Of a stretch of DNA of 64,000 nt, positions 15,834-27,180 are shown piece by piece (position 1 is the stretch's first letter; each line of letters opens with the position of its first letter). The stretch comes from WQXF01 sp031553615. GTDB taxonomy: Bacteria > Bacillota > Clostridia > Christensenellales > Aristaeellaceae. The stretch is from assembly GCA_031553615.1 (NCBI GenBank), contig JAVBLJ010000013.1, positions 1 through 64,000 of the forward strand, written 5' to 3'. The notes under the pieces were generated by a model, which saw only the letters and a list, made by a program, of their open reading frames with translations, was not told the origin of the DNA and did no database searches. The translations under genes and the position numbers were made by a program.

Positions 15834-17289
15834 CCCCTTTTCCAGCATTCGAACCAAGATCGTGCTTGGGTTTTTGCTCGTGGTGGCGGTATCTTTTTTT
15901 GCCGTCGCCAACTCCTTGACCGCGCTGGTGAGCGGCTCGCTGTTCGATGAGAGAACGCGCACCGAGAAGAGCACGGTCGAAACCCTTGCGACCCGTTTCG
16001 CGGAACCGATGTACGCAGCGGACGGGGGCAAATTGTATGAAGCATTGCTAGAAGCCGGACGCCAGCTAGGCGGCTGGCTTTTGGTGTTAGATATGGATGG
16101 CAAGGTGCAAGCCGATACCTTCGCCACCTTTAGCGGCAAGCGCTTGGAGCTGGCCGAGGTGGACAGCATTCTGCTGGAAGGCGCAAGCGTCGATCATGGC
16201 TTCCATCGCGTGCCCGGGGATGGCTCCCACCGCAGTGCCTCCTGGCTGGAGCGCTTGCGCCGCCAGGACGATGGCAAGGTTTGGGTGGGCTACTTCACCG
16301 CCGCCATGGAATACAATGGCGAACGTGTGGGCGTGCTGCTGTATTCCAACGAGGTGCAAAGCCTGGTCGATTCGTTGGTGGGGCTGCGCGATCGCATGCT
16401 GCTCTATTTTGTGGTGGCGGCGCTGGGTGTGGTGGTGCTTTCGCTCTTCATATCGCGCTGGATCACCCGGCCGGTGGCGGCGCTGACCGCGGGCATCAAG
16501 CAGATGTCCAAGGGCGATTTCACCGGGCGAGTGCGGGTTAGCGGCGGCGGCGAGATGGCGCGCTTGGCCGAGACGTTCAACCAAATGTCCGAGCGGCTGG
16601 AGAACCTGGAGCAATCGCGCAATCAATTCGTATCCAACGCCTCCCACGAGCTCAAGACGCCGCTCTCCACCATGAAAATCCTGCTGGAATCGCTCATTTA
16701 CCAGGATGATATGGATCCGACGCTGCGCCGCGAATTCATGATGGACATCAACAAAGAGATCGACCGCTTGAACCAAGTGATTGGCGATTTGCTCACGTTG
16801 GTGCACATCGACAGCCAGAAGATGCGCCTGCGCCGCGAAATGATGCTGCTTTCCGTGGCGGTGAAGGAAGCGGTGCGCCGCCTTGCGCCGTTGGCCAGCG
16901 ACCGGGGGCAGGAGATCGAGGTCGCGCTGCACAACGATTGCGAGATGTTCGCCGACCCTGCCAAGCTGCAGCAGGTGATGTACAACCTCATAGACAATGC
17001 TATCAAGTACACGCTCGACGGCGGCAAGATCCGCGTGAGCCTCGAATTGATTGGCCGCGATGCGGTGCTCAAGGTGTCCGACAACGGCGTGGGCATCCCC
17101 AAGGCCGATCAACCCCATATATTCGATCGCTTCTACCGCGTGGACAAGGCGCGTTCCCGCGACACCGGCGGCACCGGGCTGGGCCTTTCCATTGTGCAGC
17201 AGATCGTGCGGCTGCATGGCGGCACCATCGACGTGCAAAGCGAGCCCGAGAAGGGCACCACGTTTACCATCGAGTTGCCCGCCAAATAA
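15757..17289 (+). CDS. Membrane sensor histidine kinase (PhoR/WalK type), start uncertain
   Basis: Up to 510 residues. TM1 is at about 35-55, an extracytoplasmic sensor region at 56-212, TM2 at 214-233 and HAMP at 236-288. The phosphoacceptor His297 is in SNASHELKTPLS, followed by the ATPase boxes (NLIDNAIKY, DNGVGIP, GTGLGLSIV). It partners the preceding response regulator. The start is a problem. No ATG serves this frame, and the only conventional start before the first membrane helix is TTG at 15757, 77 bases inside the regulator gene with a weak AAAAGA site. An ATT start at 15829 or 15847 next to the regulator stop would give the usual SIRTKI N-terminus. Confidence 0.9.
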   Translation: MNAIRLSPSSSLPNGEWVTISRTRINPFSSIRTKIVLGFLLVVAVSFFAVANSLTALVSGSLFDERTRTEKSTVETLATRFAEPMYAADGGKLYEALLEAGRQLGGWLLVLDMDGKVQADTFATFSGKRLELAEVDSILLEGASVDHGFHRVPGDGSHRSASWLERLRRQDDGKVWVGYFTAAMEYNGERVGVLLYSNEVQSLVDSLVGLRDRMLLYFVVAALGVVVLSLFISRWITRPVAALTAGIKQMSKGDFTGRVRVSGGGEMARLAETFNQMSERLENLEQSRNQFVSNASHELKTPLSTMKILLESLIYQDDMDPTLRREFMMDINKEIDRLNQVIGDLLTLVHIDSQKMRLRREMMLLSVAVKEAVRRLAPLASDRGQEIEVALHNDCEMFADPAKLQQVMYNLIDNAIKYTLDGGKIRVSLELIGRDAVLKVSDNGVGIPKADQPHIFDRFYRVDKARSRDTGGTGLGLSIVQQIVRLHGGTIDVQSEPEKGTTFTIELPAK

Positions 17290-17330
17290 GGGTTTTTCGC
17301 TAGTACCATGGGTGAAGAGGAGGGAGCCGC

Positions 17331-18332
17331 GTGCGCAAACTGTTGACTGGATTCATGCTGACGCTGGTGCTGCTCATGGCGTGGCCATGGCTGGTGGAGC
17401 GCGTGGAGCCGCTCTTTTCACCGGCGGACACGGTGGAAAACCTCACCGATGTGATTTTCACCCAGATGTACAGCTCCGCGACCCACAAGGACGCGATGTC
17501 GATGGTGCTCTACTTTCGGTATATGCAGACCGATTACCTGGCGCAGGAGGCGCGCGAGCTGGAAATCGCGCGCAACGAGACCGTCGAAATGGCGATAGTC
17601 CGCGCGCTGATGGCCGGACCCAGCGCTAGCTCACAGGAGCTGACGGCGCTCTTCTCGCCCAACGACCAGCTGCGCAGCGTGCGCCGCGAGAGCGAAGGCA
17701 CGGTAACCGTGGTGCTGGGCGAACAATTCATGGCCCGGCCCGCCGATGCCCCGCTCGACTGGGAACGCTACGAGTACTGGCAGCAGGAGGTGCCGCGTCG
17801 CCGCAGGCTGGCCCTGCAGGCAGTCACCAATTCGCTGACCGAGGGCGGGCGCTGCGACACGGTGCAGTTCCTCATCGCCACCGCGCCCGAGGATATGCAG
17901 GGCACGCGGATGCTCAATGCGCCCATCAACGGAGGAGGACCTTCCGAGCTGTTGCCGTTGCAGGCGCGCAACGAGAAGGTGGTGCTCACACCGCGCACCG
18001 CGCTGGTCGTGGTGTTCGACGCATGGGAACGCAAGGATTGGATGACGCTGTATACCTTCCTGCGGCGCGGCTCCCAGGGCGATACACCCCTGCCTTCGCA
18101 GACCGATTTCCTTACGCAGATCGATGCCATGGAGCGATCGTTGCTCTTTTACAGCGTATCCGAGGGCACGGTCAGCGTGGATGGTTCCAGCGCGACACTC
18201 TGCGTCGACTTAAAGGTGATGGACCGCCAGGGCGATACCCGGGTGGCGATGCAGGTGCCAGTGGAGATGGTGCGCGAGCATGGCAGCTGGAAACTGGCAT
18301 ACGATACGCTGCTGCGCTGCCTGGATCGGTAA
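17331..18332 (+). CDS. GerMN-domain membrane-anchored protein
   Basis: 333 residues with an N-terminal signal anchor (residues 5-20). A GerMN domain lies at about 60-145 (LYFRYMQTDYLAQEARELEI, MAIVRALMAGPSASSQELTA, VTVVLGEQF). The C-terminal ~110 residues look like an NTF2-like or DUF4878-type fold (VVVFDAWERKDWMTLYTFL, then GSWKLAYDTLLR). GerMN domains occur in spore germination and sporulation proteins and also in cell-envelope lipoproteins. The start is GTG, with a strong GAGGAGGGAG site. It lies 41 bp after the kinase and is probably co-transcribed, which suggests an envelope-sensing accessory role. Confidence 0.8.
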   Translation: MRKLLTGFMLTLVLLMAWPWLVERVEPLFSPADTVENLTDVIFTQMYSSATHKDAMSMVLYFRYMQTDYLAQEARELEIARNETVEMAIVRALMAGPSASSQELTALFSPNDQLRSVRRESEGTVTVVLGEQFMARPADAPLDWERYEYWQQEVPRRRRLALQAVTNSLTEGGRCDTVQFLIATAPEDMQGTRMLNAPINGGGPSELLPLQARNEKVVLTPRTALVVVFDAWERKDWMTLYTFLRRGSQGDTPLPSQTDFLTQIDAMERSLLFYSVSEGTVSVDGSSATLCVDLKVMDRQGDTRVAMQVPVEMVREHGSWKLAYDTLLRCLDR

Positions 18333-18406
18333 TCGGTACAACGGCGCGGAGAGGCAGTATACGCAGCGGGCGAATAAAAGGTGCGGCGAGCGCAGGAGGT
18401 GGGGGC

Positions 18407-19981
18407 ATGCAAAAGGCGGCTGGGAACGGGGCAAAACCGACGCAGCGGGCGGCGTTCAAGGGTGCGCGGATTACGGCGTGCTTGGTTGCCGTCTGCTTGC
18501 TCGGCGGCTGCGTGGATCCGCTCCAGGAACGCGCGCCCTCCGAATCCGCGCAGCACGATATCGCGCTGGAGGTGAAAGCGCCCATCATCGACGCCATTGC
18601 CGACCGGGTGATGCAGACGGCGCTACACTATCCCACCGCCGATGGGCAGCATTTGCGCGCGCAGGTGGTTAAGGTGACGGTACGCGGCGGCGAAAGCGAG
18701 GCGGAGGCCGTACTGCGCACCCTTTTTGAAGAAACGCCGCCCGTGGGTTTGGTGGCCCCGATACCCGGCGGATCGCTCCAGTCGGGCAAGCATTCCGTGG
18801 TGGTTTCGGGCGAAGTGGCGACCGTGCTGCTCGCCTCGTCGGCGCGATTGCTGCCCCCGCGCGAGCTGTATGCCGCGCGCATGGCCATCGCCAATACGCT
18901 GAGCGAGCTGGGCGGCATCACCTACGTCAACGTGCTGATCGAAGGCGCGGAGGAGGGCGTGGACCTGGGCGGGAACATCCCCTGCGGGACGCTCACCCGC
19001 TATGCGGCGGGCGATATCGATACGGTTTGGCGGCAGCTGGAGAGCCAGCAGGAAGAGATTGGCCAGCAGGGCTTTTCGCGATATGTGACGGTGTATGTGC
19101 CTGCGCCGGGAGCGCGCAGCATACTGCCGCAAATCCGCAACATCACCTTCGTCGACGCCCAGCCCACCACGCTGATTCGCGACGTGCTCTGGGAAATATC
19201 GAAGGGCACGGTGGGGCTCGCGAGCACGCCCGCGCTGCCCGATTTAACGCACTACCTGCTGGGCGAACCCGAGCTTTTGCAGCAGGCCAACTCCACCGCG
19301 CGCGTGATTCGTCTCAATTTCTACCAGGAGTTGGAGCAGGCGCTGGCCGAATGCGGGGTGAGCAAGGGCGCGCTGTGCGCGATGCTTACGCAATCGCTGG
19401 CCACCTTCATACCGAACGTGCGCGGCCTGCAGGTGCATATCGGTGTGGGCGCGATCACCGAATTGAGCACGGAAGAAACGCTGGATGGCCACCCGCTCTC
19501 GGCGGATGGCGATGTCTGGATGCCCTCGTTCTTCTGGAACAACGTGAGCGCAATGTGCAACATCTCTCTGCCCAATCAGAGCGGGACCAGGCTGGTCAAT
19601 GTGGCCCGCCCCGTCCGCGCGACCGAACGCTGGCAGCCGCGCACCCTGCTTTCGCAGATGCTGCTGGGGCCTCAGGATACCGACGAGCGGCGGGATGTAA
19701 AGGCCGCGCTGCCCGTGGGCGTTGAGGCGGCGGATTTTCTGGCCATTTCGTTGCAGGATGGCGAAGCCCTGGTCAACCTCTCCGCGCACTTCGCCGAGGT
19801 ATGCAAGGGGCTGAGTGAGGCCGAGGAGCGCAATGCGGTATACGCCGTTGTCAATATGCTCACGGATTTTAGCCAAGTGCGCCGCGTCGCATTTTTCGTG
19901 GAGGGGCAACAGGTACGCTCGCTGGCCGGCGGGCTGGAGATGCGCGGGTACTTCATGCGCAATCCGGGCCTGATTGAATAG
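18407..19981 (+). CDS. GerMN-domain lipoprotein with two GerMN modules
   Basis: 524 residues. The lipobox LLGGC places the modified Cys at 35. A first GerMN domain lies near 60-190 and a second at about 390-510 (LSQMLLGPQDTDERRD, then GEALVNLSAHFAEVCKGLS). This double layout is the one known for GerM-type proteins. It is probably anchored on the outer face of the cytoplasmic membrane. The ATG follows AGGAGGTGGGGG. It is the last gene in the regulator-kinase-GerMN run. Confidence 0.85.
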   Translation: MQKAAGNGAKPTQRAAFKGARITACLVAVCLLGGCVDPLQERAPSESAQHDIALEVKAPIIDAIADRVMQTALHYPTADGQHLRAQVVKVTVRGGESEAEAVLRTLFEETPPVGLVAPIPGGSLQSGKHSVVVSGEVATVLLASSARLLPPRELYAARMAIANTLSELGGITYVNVLIEGAEEGVDLGGNIPCGTLTRYAAGDIDTVWRQLESQQEEIGQQGFSRYVTVYVPAPGARSILPQIRNITFVDAQPTTLIRDVLWEISKGTVGLASTPALPDLTHYLLGEPELLQQANSTARVIRLNFYQELEQALAECGVSKGALCAMLTQSLATFIPNVRGLQVHIGVGAITELSTEETLDGHPLSADGDVWMPSFFWNNVSAMCNISLPNQSGTRLVNVARPVRATERWQPRTLLSQMLLGPQDTDERRDVKAALPVGVEAADFLAISLQDGEALVNLSAHFAEVCKGLSEAEERNAVYAVVNMLTDFSQVRRVAFFVEGQQVRSLAGGLEMRGYFMRNPGLIE

Positions 19982-19993
19982 AGTAACGGCATT

Positions 19994-20063
19994 ACAAACA
20001 GAACAAACTAAACAGAACAAACCAATCAAAACAAACCAAACAAAATAAACCAATCAGAACAAA
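19994..20063 (+). repeat. A/C-rich low-complexity spacer before the P-type ATPase
   Basis: About 70 bases consisting almost only of A and C with repeated AACAGAACAAAC and AACCAATCA units; T is rare and G appears only in CAGAAC. It lies between the GerMN lipoprotein and the ATPase ribosome binding site. A transcript here would be unstructured, which could favour ribosome loading. Confidence 0.7.
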
Positions 20064-20077
20064 CGGAGGATGAGGCA

Positions 20078-22714
<2,637 letters not shown>

Positions 22715-22747
22715 TGTTCGCGCCGCAAGGCGCGTAAGGGAATACAA

Positions 22748-23596
22748 ATGAACAAAAAGCTTTCGTCGATGCCGAGCCGCTCCGTGATCAAGAAGCATGC
22801 GAGGCAGCAGTTTGGCGCGAACCATTGGGCTTGCGTGGGCGTCGGGTTTGTTGCGCTGGTTATCGGGGTTCTTTTGAACTTGGCTGTGCAGCAGCTTCCG
22901 TTTTCCAATCCAAGCTACGGCGTCCGCCTAAAGGTGAGCCAGGTGGGCACCTACTCGCTGCTCAAAACGGCTGCATCGCTGGCGGTCAATCTGCTGGTTC
23001 AAGGGATTACGGGTGTTTTAACGATCGAGAGCGCCTTCTTTTTCCTGCGGGTCTACCGCAAGGAGAGCGTGAAATTCGGGCAGTTTTGGCAGGGGCTGCG
23101 GAGCGATTTCCCCCGCAAGCTGCAGGGTTCGTTCAGGCGCGCGCTTTTCAGCTTTCTGTGGATGCTGCCGTACACGGCAATATGGGTGGCGGCGAACTAC
23201 CTTTTCACCAGCGACCCGAGCCTTGGCGCGAAGTATTTCTGGCCGACCGTTCTAGTGAGTGTTCCCTTCTATGCGCTGGCGATCTGCAAGACGCTTTCGT
23301 ATAGCATGATGCACAACATTCTGGGCGATTGCCCCAAGGTGACGGCGCGGCAGGCGATGCGGCTATCCATTCGCATGATGAAGGGGTACCGCTGGCAGTA
23401 TGTGGTGTTCGGGCTGAGCTTCGCGCTGTGGTTCCTTGGCGGCTTTGCCACCCTCTTTGTGCTGATTGTGCTTTCCGTTGCTCCCTATTTCTCTACGGCG
23501 CTGTCCGGGTTCTACGATGAGCTCAAGCGGGTTTCGCTAGCGAATGGCGTGATCACCAAGCAGGAGCTTCAAGCGGAAGATCGGAAAAAGCGCTAG
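22748..23596 (+). CDS. DUF975-family membrane protein
   Basis: 282 residues with about six membrane helices. The central motif GDCPKVTARQAMRLSIRMMKGYRW and the end GFYDELKRVSLANGVIT are the hallmarks of the family, whose function is unknown. A small perfect hairpin with a GCAA loop (22719-22734) lies just upstream. It is paralogous to the next gene. Confidence 0.9.
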   Translation: MNKKLSSMPSRSVIKKHARQQFGANHWACVGVGFVALVIGVLLNLAVQQLPFSNPSYGVRLKVSQVGTYSLLKTAASLAVNLLVQGITGVLTIESAFFFLRVYRKESVKFGQFWQGLRSDFPRKLQGSFRRALFSFLWMLPYTAIWVAANYLFTSDPSLGAKYFWPTVLVSVPFYALAICKTLSYSMMHNILGDCPKVTARQAMRLSIRMMKGYRWQYVVFGLSFALWFLGGFATLFVLIVLSVAPYFSTALSGFYDELKRVSLANGVITKQELQAEDRKKR

Positions 23597-23666
23597 CAGC
23601 ACACGCGGGAATCGGTCGTGAAAGGGCCGGTTCCTCGCTTTATCTTGCGCTTGTTCGGGCGGACTC

Positions 23667-23695
23667 TTGCCGGAAAGCGCTTATTTTGGTACACT
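23667..23695 (+). promoter_or_regulatory. SigA-type promoter of the second DUF975 gene
   Basis: TTGCCG (23667-23672), 17 bases, TACACT (23690-23695). The predicted start lies about 35 bp upstream of the ATG, so the second paralogue has its own promoter. Confidence 0.7.
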
Positions 23696-23737
23696 ATGGA
23701 TAAGGATGCACCGATCGGTGTAGTTTGGAGGATGGGT

Positions 23738-24571
23738 ATGGAGAGAAACGGGGGTTTAGCGGAGATGCCGCTGCGCGCGGAGATTAAAGAGCGCGCGAGA
23801 ATGCAGCTCAGAGGCAATCTGGGGGCCTGCATCGGGGTTATATTCACAACGGCTTTGATTTCATTCGGTCTTACCTTTCTACTGGCATTGTATCCTAGCG
23901 GTTCCTTCGTTATCAGCGAAACGAACCAGGTCCGTTATGTGGAGAGTCTTTCGCCGTTTGTCTTGATCGTTTCTGCGGTGGCTTCCATCCTGGTGAACCT
24001 GTTTATGGGCACGTTCACGATCGAATCGGAATACTTTCACTTGCGTGTGTACCGCGGTGAAACCATGCGCGTGGGGCAATTCCTGAGCGGACTGCTGGTG
24101 GGTGTGGGCAAGAAAATCCATTGTTTGTTCCGTATCATGCTCTTCGCCTTCCTGTGGATGATTCCTTTCGTGGTGCTCACGGGCGTGGCGCTACTCCTTG
24201 CCGCTGGAAACCCTGATTTTCTCGTGCAAAACAAATGGATCATGTTTGTCCTTCCCATTCCTGCCTACGTGCTGATGTTTGTGAAGATACTTTCGTACAG
24301 CATGATGAGCTACATCATCCGCGATTGCCCCGACGTTTCGGTTCCGCAAGCGATGCGGCTCTCCATTCGCATGATGAAGGGCCACCGGTGGCGGTATTTC
24401 GTGCAGATGTTCAGCTTTATCCTGTGGTACCTTGCAAGTATTGTTACGCTCTATCTGCTGCTGCTCTTCTATGTCGCGCCGTACGTGTCCGCTTCGATGG
24501 CGGGATTTTACGACGAGCTGAAGAATGTTTCGCTGGCCAACGGCGTGATCACCGAGGACGAGCTTCGATAG
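23738..24571 (+). CDS. DUF975-family membrane protein, second paralogue
   Basis: 277 residues. It shares with its neighbour the order of segments: IESEYFHLRVYRGETMRVGQF, LSYSMMSYIIRDCPDVSV, QAMRLSIRMMKGHRWRY and GFYDELKNVSLANGVIT. The pair came from tandem duplication. The start at 23738 is preferred over two in-frame alternatives because GGAGG lies six bases before it. The function is unknown; the family is widespread in Firmicutes. Confidence 0.88.
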   Translation: MERNGGLAEMPLRAEIKERARMQLRGNLGACIGVIFTTALISFGLTFLLALYPSGSFVISETNQVRYVESLSPFVLIVSAVASILVNLFMGTFTIESEYFHLRVYRGETMRVGQFLSGLLVGVGKKIHCLFRIMLFAFLWMIPFVVLTGVALLLAAGNPDFLVQNKWIMFVLPIPAYVLMFVKILSYSMMSYIIRDCPDVSVPQAMRLSIRMMKGHRWRYFVQMFSFILWYLASIVTLYLLLLFYVAPYVSASMAGFYDELKNVSLANGVITEDELR

Positions 24572-24741
24572 GATTGGGGAAACTTTGCGGGGATCGATCG
24601 CGATGGCGGTCGGTCCCCATTTCTTACGTCTGTTTCTTACAGCCCGCCGTTGTGCCGTGTTTTGCTTGGCGCGTGCCGCTTTGTTTGCTATAATAGGTTT
24701 GCCTTTGTGGAGTACAGACGGGCCGGAGGGGAGAGGGATGC

Positions 24742-27180
24742 TTGTTGCGATCGCGAGGGGTTCAGCGCGAGGTTCGCGATGCGCTGCGCAAGGTTCAGCC
24801 GCCCCTCTGGGTGCGTACGCCCCTGCTGTGGGCGGCGGTGGCCAGCGTGCTGGGCATCGTGTTGGGCGTCCAGTTTCGCTTTGGCTGGTGGATGCCGGTG
24901 CTGTGCGGCGCGATGTTGGCCTTGACGTGGATATTGCTGCGTTGGCCGTGTGTGGCCTGGGCGGCATTGTTGAGCTGCTGCTGCGCGCTCAGCTTCGCCT
25001 GGGGCAGCCTGCGCGCCACCGTGCCCGCGCTTCCGCCGGAGGGGTCTGCGCTGGTGATAGGTCGCGTGGTGGGCGAACCGACGGCCAAGCCCAATTCGAT
25101 CAATCTATATCTGCAGGGAGCCAAGCTGCTCATCGATGGTAAGACCTATTCCGTGCCCGGTAAGCTGTGGCTGCGCTATGCGCCGTATGGCGAGCCTTTG
25201 GGAGTGGCACCCAAGGCGGGGCAAACCGTTCGGGTGCAGGCACGCGCCGCCCTGCCGCAGGGGCAGCGCAATCCGGGCGGTTTCGATTTTCGCGCCTATC
25301 TGCTGCGCCAGGGCGCGCACATGGCGGCCTATGCCTCCAAGCCCTGGGATGTTTCGGGCAAGCCATCGGGCGGGCCGCTGGCCTGGATTCGCGATGGCCG
25401 TGAAGCGCTCTCAAAGCGCATGGACAAGCTTTTTGGAGCGCAGGCACCGCTGATTCGCGGCATGCTGATCGGTGAACGACAGGACATCACCGAGGAGGAG
25501 CAGATATCCTTCCGGCGCAGCGGTATAGCGCATCTGCTCTCGGTTTCCGGGTTGCACGTGGGCTTCATTGCGCTGCCGCTGATGTGGCTGCTGCGCAAGC
25601 TGGCGTTGCGCGGAATGCACCGGCTGCTAGCGATGGGCGCGGCGCTGACCGTCTATTGCCTACTGGTGGGCGCTCCGGCCAGCACGATACGCGCCTGCGT
25701 GATGATGACGCTGCTGCAGGGTGCGCCGGTGGCTGGGCGAAGGTACGATTCGCTCTCCGCGCTCTCGCTGGCGTTTTGGGGTATGCTGCTCTTCAATCCG
25801 CTTTCGTTGTGGGATCCTTCGCTCTCGCTTTCCTGCTCGGCGGTGCTGGGCATCGCCCTGCTGTATGGGAAGATGCAGCGGGGCATGATGAAGCCGCTGA
25901 AATGGCTCCTGCGGGGCTTGCCGGAGACGCTTCCCAAATGGATTCTGGAAGGATTTCCGAGGGGGTTGGCCAGCCTGGTGGCCGTGTCGCTGGCCGCGCA
26001 ATTGGGCACGCTGCCGCTGGTGGCGCTGTATTTTAACGAGATATCGCTGCTGGCGCTGTTGACCAACCTGGTGGCGGTGCCGGTAGCGGGGGTGATCGTG
26101 GTGGCGGGGTTGGTGGCGACGCTGCTCAGCTTTGCTTGGGGGCCGCTGGCCTATCCGCTGGCATGGATGCTGCGCGGACTGGGCAGTGCACTCCAGTTTC
26201 TTTCCGACACGGTGGCATCGGTGTCGCTCGCCACGCTGCGCATCGCCAGCCCGCCCTGGTACGTGGTGGCGGCCAGCTTTGCCGCCCTGGCGTTCCTCGG
26301 CGGGATGGTGCATCTGGGACGGCCCTGGCGCAAGTGGCTGCTCTCTGTGACGCTGCTTGGGGGAACGCTGACCCTTTCCTACTTGCTTGCTTGGCATGGG
26401 CCGCAGTACGTGCAGCTTGATGTGGGGCAGGGAGATGCCGCCGTGCTTCGCGTGGGCGGATACACGGCGGTGATCGATACCGGGAGCCAGGGGAACGGCG
26501 GCTTGGCCGATTACCTGCGCCACGAGGGGCTGAGCGTGGATACGCTGTTCATCAGCCATCCGCACGAGGATCATGCGGGAGCGCTGGCCGATCTGGTGGC
26601 CGAAGGTGTGCCCATTCGTGAGATTCGCATGCCCGCCGACCTCACCGGCGAGCAGATGGATCTCCCGGCCTACGATGGCATCATGACGGCGGCGCTGGCA
26701 GGCATCCCTATCGAGCCGCTGCACGCGGGCATGAGCCTGGAGCTCGCGCCGGGGCTTTCGGTGGAGGTGCACGGCCCCAAGCCGCAAAGCACCTTGGACG
26801 TGAACGACCTTTCGCTGGTGCTGCTGTTCGATATTGGCGGCGTGCGCCTGCTGACCACCGGCGATTTGACCACCAAGGCCGAGCCGCTGCAGGAGGTGGA
26901 TTGCGATATCCTCAAGGTGGCACACCATGGATCGAGCGGCTCGACCAGCACGGCCTTCTTGCAGGCTGCTACACCCGCGCTCTCGCTGATCAGCGTGGGG
27001 TACAACACCTACGGGCATCCCACGCAGGGGGTGCTCGATCGCCTGGGTGAAGCGCAATCGCGCGTGCTGCGTACCGATTATGGTGGCGCGATCATGCTGC
27101 GGTTCGATGGCGGCCAGGTCGGCATCCAAACGTACTTACCCTATCCAGTACTCTTGCCCGAGAAGGAGCACGAACCATGA
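24742..27180 (+). CDS. comEC: DNA uptake channel ComEC/Rec2
   Basis: 812 residues. N-terminal membrane helices and a DUF4131-type domain come first. The Competence domain follows (about 230-510, IRGMLIGERQDI, GIAHLLSVSGLHVGF). A metallo-beta-lactamase domain lies at the end, with SHPHEDHAG (His606, His608, Asp610, His611). ComEC carries single-stranded DNA through the membrane during transformation. The start is TTG, spaced correctly from GGAGGGGAGAGGG; the nearby ATG at 24738 is out of frame. Its stop overlaps the holA start (ATGA), a common comEC-holA order in Firmicutes. It appears intact. Confidence 0.95.
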   Translation: MLRSRGVQREVRDALRKVQPPLWVRTPLLWAAVASVLGIVLGVQFRFGWWMPVLCGAMLALTWILLRWPCVAWAALLSCCCALSFAWGSLRATVPALPPEGSALVIGRVVGEPTAKPNSINLYLQGAKLLIDGKTYSVPGKLWLRYAPYGEPLGVAPKAGQTVRVQARAALPQGQRNPGGFDFRAYLLRQGAHMAAYASKPWDVSGKPSGGPLAWIRDGREALSKRMDKLFGAQAPLIRGMLIGERQDITEEEQISFRRSGIAHLLSVSGLHVGFIALPLMWLLRKLALRGMHRLLAMGAALTVYCLLVGAPASTIRACVMMTLLQGAPVAGRRYDSLSALSLAFWGMLLFNPLSLWDPSLSLSCSAVLGIALLYGKMQRGMMKPLKWLLRGLPETLPKWILEGFPRGLASLVAVSLAAQLGTLPLVALYFNEISLLALLTNLVAVPVAGVIVVAGLVATLLSFAWGPLAYPLAWMLRGLGSALQFLSDTVASVSLATLRIASPPWYVVAASFAALAFLGGMVHLGRPWRKWLLSVTLLGGTLTLSYLLAWHGPQYVQLDVGQGDAAVLRVGGYTAVIDTGSQGNGGLADYLRHEGLSVDTLFISHPHEDHAGALADLVAEGVPIREIRMPADLTGEQMDLPAYDGIMTAALAGIPIEPLHAGMSLELAPGLSVEVHGPKPQSTLDVNDLSLVLLFDIGGVRLLTTGDLTTKAEPLQEVDCDILKVAHHGSSGSTSTAFLQAATPALSLISVGYNTYGHPTQGVLDRLGEAQSRVLRTDYGGAIMLRFDGGQVGIQTYLPYPVLLPEKEHEP

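Noticed and set aside
24738..25142. ATG at 24738 as the start of a gene
   Set aside because: It opens a frame that is a shifted shadow of comEC; the TTG at 24742 gives the true ComEC frame from the same ribosome binding site.
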